Shown here: positions 57,416-60,325 of the stretch, piece after piece
Layout of the letters: the number at the start of each line of letters is the position of its first letter
Numbering within the stretch: the first letter of the stretch is position 1
DNA from: Rheinheimera sp. 1928-s
GTDB lineage: Bacteria > Pseudomonadota > Gammaproteobacteria > Enterobacterales > Alteromonadaceae
Direction of reading: 5' to 3'
DNA: 60,325 nt
NCBI RefSeq assembly: GCF_029269265.1
Contig: NZ_JARIXP010000006.1
Location: 104,597 to 164,921 of the forward strand
The notes under the pieces: model-generated
Told to the model about the DNA's origin: nothing
The model's input: only the letters and a program-made list of their open reading frames with translations
Database searches by the model: none
Translations under genes and position numbers: made by a program

Positions 57416-57445
57416 TAAAGGCCGCAGATCAAACAGCGGCCTTTA
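57416..57445 (+). other. Intercistronic hairpin between glgC and glgA
   Basis: TAAAGGCCGC (57416-57425) pairs perfectly with GCGGCCTTTA (57436-57445) around a ten-base loop. No T-run follows, and the glgA ATG is only 14 bases further on. It could be an RNA processing or translation-control site, or a weak terminator. Confidence 0.6.
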
Positions 57446-57459
57446 GTGGGAAATGATCA

Positions 57460-58863
57460 ATGCGCGTGTTGTTTTTATGCAGTGAATTTGAAGGTGTGAT
57501 CAAAACCGGTGGTCTGGCAGATGCCAGCCGGGGTTTGGCTACAGAGATGCAAAAGCTAGGGCATGAAGTCAGAGTGTTGCTGCCTCGTTATGGCAGCCTG
57601 TACTCTGTGCCTGTAGAAGAAAACTGGCAGTCCGTTTATTTTGCTTTGGGTGGACAAGCCCAGGGCTGTGCAGTGCGTACAGTGTTAAATTCAGAAGTGC
57701 CACTGGCCCTGATTGAACATCATGATTATTTTGGTCGTCCACGGCCTTATGATGATGGGCAACATGGCTATCCTGATAACGCACTACGTTTTGCGTTTTT
57801 CTGCAAAGCCGCGTTGCAGTTTTGTGTAGATACAGGCTGGGTGCCTGATCTAATTCATGGGCACGATTGGCAAACTGGTATAGCGGCTTATTATTTAAAG
57901 CAGTTTTATCAGCAGGCTTTGCCCGGTACTAAAATGCTGTTTACCATTCACAACGGCGCTTATCAGCAAGCTTTGTCTGCTGCTGACCGGGCTCAGACTG
58001 AAGTCGATCCGTCTACTGCGATGGCAGGTTCGAGTATGCTGGCTTTGGGTTTGGCCTATGCAGATAAAGTAAATACCGTCAGTAAAGGCTACGCCACAGA
58101 GTTATTGACTGAACCCGCTGCAAACGGTTTAGCCGCCTTATATCAGGCCCGGGGGACGGATTTCTCCGGTATTCTCAATGGCTGCGATTATGAGCAGTGG
58201 GATCCGGCGACCGATCTGTACCTGACGGCTCAATACAGCCACACTAAACTCAAAGGCAAACTGGCCTGCAAAACTGAACTGAAACAGCGTTACGGTCTTG
58301 AACAAAATACAGCACCACTTTTTGTGCTGGTGAGTCGGGTGACAGAACAAAAAGGTTTTGCCTATTTATTACCCGCATTAGAGCAATGGTTGGGTGACGC
58401 CGACGCGCAAGTGCTGATGATGGGCACTGGTGATCAGGCTTATATTGGCCGTTTGCAGGCTTTGAATGATAAATTTCCGGGGCGTTTTGTCTTTGTTGAA
58501 GGCTTTAATGAAGCTTTATCTCATCAATTGGAAGCTGCAGGCGATTTTTTTCTGATGCCGTCTTTGTTTGAGCCTTGTGGCTTAAATCAAATTTACAGCT
58601 TACGTTATGGCACTGTACCTTTGGTGCGTTTAACGGGCGGCTTAAAAGACACAGTACGGGATTTAACGGACAGTGAGCCAACGGGCATAGGTTTTGTTGA
58701 ACCTACAGCACAGGCGTTACTGGAAGCGTTAAACAGAGCTTTACAGTTGTATCAACAACCTGCATGGTACAAAGAAGTGCAGCAAAGGGGTATGCAACAG
58801 CGTTTTGGTTGGGCAGAATCAGCAGTGCAGTATCAGGTGTTGTATCAACAGCTTCAGGCCTGA
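57460..58863 (+). CDS. glgA: Glycogen synthase (ADP-glucose type)
   Basis: A 467-residue GT5 glycosyltransferase. The N-terminal ADP-glucose-binding motif KTGGLADASRGLATEM (near 15-30; KVGGLGD in E. coli), HGHDWQTGIAAYY (near 135), LNGCDYEQWDP and the C-terminal SRVTEQKGF and PSLFEPCGLNQIYSLRYGTVP motifs are all in place. It adds glucose from ADP-glucose to the growing alpha-1,4-glucan in the cytoplasm. The order glgC-glgA is standard, but glgB, glgX and glgP are not in the window. A perfect hairpin lies just before the ribosome site. Confidence 0.97.
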   Translation: MRVLFLCSEFEGVIKTGGLADASRGLATEMQKLGHEVRVLLPRYGSLYSVPVEENWQSVYFALGGQAQGCAVRTVLNSEVPLALIEHHDYFGRPRPYDDGQHGYPDNALRFAFFCKAALQFCVDTGWVPDLIHGHDWQTGIAAYYLKQFYQQALPGTKMLFTIHNGAYQQALSAADRAQTEVDPSTAMAGSSMLALGLAYADKVNTVSKGYATELLTEPAANGLAALYQARGTDFSGILNGCDYEQWDPATDLYLTAQYSHTKLKGKLACKTELKQRYGLEQNTAPLFVLVSRVTEQKGFAYLLPALEQWLGDADAQVLMMGTGDQAYIGRLQALNDKFPGRFVFVEGFNEALSHQLEAAGDFFLMPSLFEPCGLNQIYSLRYGTVPLVRLTGGLKDTVRDLTDSEPTGIGFVEPTAQALLEALNRALQLYQQPAWYKEVQQRGMQQRFGWAESAVQYQVLYQQLQA

Positions 58864-59005
58864 TTGGAGGGCAACTCAGGGATTTCGGCCAGACCTTGAG
58901 CAAACAACAAGGTTCTGTGTAAAAGCTGTTGTATGGACAAAATAAAGTTTGGTAGCCTTAAGCGAAGTTTGTGGCTTTATATGAGCTAAATCAAAGGGTT
59001 TTATT

Positions 59006-59566
59006 ATGGATGCTGTTACGTTATTAACGACCCGCTATTCTTCTGCACGTTTAACCGATCCCGCACCCAGTGGCGAAGCTCTGGCTATTATTAAACAAGC
59101 GGCCTTACAGGTACCTGATCATGGTCATTTAAGGCCCTGGCGTTTTGTGGTGGTCAATGGCCGCAAATCGCTGGAGAAATTAGGCGATATTTTTGCAGAA
59201 GCAGCACTGGAAGAAGATCCCTCCGTTGCTAACGAGATAATAGAACGGGCCCGTCAGTTGCCTTTGCGGGCTCCTATGGTGATTGTTTGTATCGCCAAAT
59301 GTGTCAATCATCCGAAAGTGCCTTTGGCTGAGCAAACCCAATCGGCAGCTTGCGCCGTCATGGCGATGCAACAAGCCGCTTTTGCTTTAGGTTTTGGTGG
59401 CATATGGCGCACTGGTGCTTACACCCAGTATGAGTTTGTAAAGCAGGCCTTTGAGCTGGGGGAAGACGATGAAATTGTCGGTTTCCTGTATTTAGGTACC
59501 TGTGCGCAAGAGGTTGCAGCCAAAGCACCTTTGGCTGTCGAAGAGTTTTTTAGCGATTATAACTAA
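59006..59566 (+). CDS. Nitroreductase family protein (YdjA-like)
   Basis: A 186-residue FMN-dependent nitroreductase, the small YdjA-type length. It opens with LLTTRYSSARLTDPAPSGEAL and carries ALQVPDHGHLRPWRFVVVNG, the FMN phosphate-contacting region, QSAACAVMAMQQAAFALGFGG and GFLYLGTC close to the end. These enzymes reduce nitro or quinone groups with NAD(P)H in the cytoplasm; the physiological substrate is unknown. It lies alone after glgA, with a ribosome site AAGG-like stretch (CAAAGGG) upstream, and is convergent with the metallo-beta-lactamase-fold gene. Confidence 0.93.
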   Translation: MDAVTLLTTRYSSARLTDPAPSGEALAIIKQAALQVPDHGHLRPWRFVVVNGRKSLEKLGDIFAEAALEEDPSVANEIIERARQLPLRAPMVIVCIAKCVNHPKVPLAEQTQSAACAVMAMQQAAFALGFGGIWRTGAYTQYEFVKQAFELGEDDEIVGFLYLGTCAQEVAAKAPLAVEEFFSDYN

Positions 59567-59577
59567 GGTTGCCTGTC

Positions 59578-59613
59578 AGCCGCTTTAGATAAAAGATACA
59601 AAGCGGCTTGTTT
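59578..59613 (+). terminator. Bidirectional-looking hairpin between nitroreductase and MBL-fold gene
   Basis: AGCCGCTTT (59578-59586) pairs perfectly with AAAGCGGCT (59600-59608), then TGTTTT on the plus strand. It directly separates the two convergent genes. Confidence 0.75.
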
Positions 59614-60325
59614 TCACTCGGCTCTGAGCACTTCTTCCAATTGTGTTTCGGCGCTTTGCTTTAGCTCCATCCACCAGCGTTTTTGATAGTCTCGTTTTGT
59701 CAGTTGATCAAGGTAAATTCCCTGACCAAACACAGGCGTCAGTAAAGACACCTGATAAGCTCTGGCAGCTATCTCTAACCGCTCCAGTGGCTCATACCAG
59801 TTATGCATGGCCAAATCAAAACTGCTGTTATGGACAGGCATCATGTGTTTGCCGCGTAAATCCAAATGAGCACGCAGAGATTGTTCAGGCAACATATGAA
59901 TATCAGCCCACAGCTCGTTATAAGCTCCGGTTTCCATCAATGTCAGATCAAAAGGCCCTAACTTTTCTCCTATGGTTTTAAAACCAGCGAAATAACCGCT
60001 GTCGCCGCTGAAAAACAGATTAAATTCATCATTACGTATCGCCCAGGACGCCCATAAGGTTTTATTTTTGTCGCTCAGACCACGGCCGGAAAAGTGCTGA
60101 GCAGGGGTCGCTGTAAGCGTGACGCCATGCAGAGTTGTGTCCTGCCACCAATCCAAAACGATGATTTTCTGTTTTGGGATCCCCCAATTTATTAAATGTT
60201 GATCGACTCCAAGCGGTACAATAAAACGTTCGGTTCTGGCATTCAGCGCCAACACACTGTGCTTATCCAGATGATCGTAGTGATCATGTGATAAAACAAT
60301 AGCGGCTAAAGAGGGGACTTCGGAC
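59614..60325 (-). CDS. Metallo-beta-lactamase-fold hydrolase, NAPE-PLD/UlaG-like (5' end cut by window edge)
   Basis: At least 237 C-terminal residues; the reverse-strand frame is open to the right edge. Near that edge is the metal motif SHDHYDHLD, the HxHxDH-type signature, preceded by a hydrophobic strand LAAIVL. Further on are TPAQHFSGRG (metal histidine), FFSGDSGYF (bridging aspartate) and MPVHNSSFDLAMHNWYEPLERL (last metal histidine). This pattern is that of the UlaG/NAPE-phospholipase D-like branch rather than beta-lactamases. The substrate is unknown; a phospholipid or lactone hydrolase is possible. The N-terminus, including any signal peptide, is beyond the window. Confidence 0.88.
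   Translation of the reverse strand, partial: SEVPSLAAIVLSHDHYDHLDKHSVLALNARTERFIVPLGVDQHLINWGIPKQKIIVLDWWQDTTLHGVTLTATPAQHFSGRGLSDKNKTLWASWAIRNDEFNLFFSGDSGYFAGFKTIGEKLGPFDLTLMETGAYNELWADIHMLPEQSLRAHLDLRGKHMMPVHNSSFDLAMHNWYEPLERLEIAARAYQVSLLTPVFGQGIYLDQLTKRDYQKRWWMELKQSAETQLEEVLRAE

Overview
The window reads as a chromosomal core region of a free-living gammaproteobacterium, most likely an Alteromonadales/Chromatiaceae-type marine or freshwater heterotroph close to Rheinheimera. This rests on recalled family and gene-order knowledge, not a search. Supporting signs are the block ald / lrp-ftsK-lolA-rarA-crcB-serS, pyrD-zapC, msrC-proQ-prc, tusDCBE-yccA-tRNA-Ser(UGA), small clade-typical families (DUF2835, DUF2960), a 1611-residue catabolic NAD-glutamate dehydrogenase and a bacterial branched-chain keto acid dehydrogenase. 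There is no phage, plasmid, CRISPR array or intact transposon.

Layout. 1-6.3 kb: an SbtA-type bicarbonate permease (cut by the left edge) divergent from a LysR regulator, an exported catalase-like peroxidase, an EamA transporter, a secreted lamin-tail/endonuclease I fusion, and astE. 6.5-10.3 kb: bkd E1alpha-E1beta-E2 operon. 10.4-14.8 kb: an atypical Ser/Thr kinase, an LTA4H-like M1 peptidase and a SIMPL protein. 14.9-18.5 kb: msrC, a small acidic orphan, proQ, prc. 18.6-23.0 kb: NhaC antiporter, pepN, DUF2835. 23.3-30.3 kb: a four-gene envelope module (DUF1302 outer-membrane protein, DUF1329, YCF48/Asp-box propeller, MMPL/RND pump). 30.5-38.6 kb: NAD-GDH, pyrD, zapC, a PlsC-like acyltransferase, DUF2960. 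38.8-40.5 kb: a lone acyltransferase-3 gene, an IS21-like end remnant and a DUF192 protein. 40.6-49.2 kb: ald, lrp and the ftsK-to-serS block. 49.2-53.5 kb (mostly minus strand): tus genes, YccA, tRNA-Ser, sppA. 53.7-60.3 kb: fadH, glgC, glgA, a nitroreductase, and a metallo-beta-lactamase-fold protein cut by the right edge.

How the genes work together. Much of the window deals with carbon/nitrogen catabolism (branched-chain amino acids via bkd, arginine via astE, glutamate via GDH, alanine via ald, unsaturated fatty acids via fadH) set against glycogen storage (glgCA), plus envelope upkeep (Prc, LolA, SppA, MMPL module). The most interesting pattern is regulatory: FadR-like palindromes lie in front of fadH (very convincing, between promoter and start codon), the uncharacterised DUF1302-DUF1329-YCF48-MMPL module, and the glutamate dehydrogenase. 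If real, these tie the envelope module to acyl-CoA status. A second pattern is the glgC leader, where two LacI-type pseudo-palindromes flank a perfect hairpin. All functions are inferred by reading protein motifs; no database search was run.
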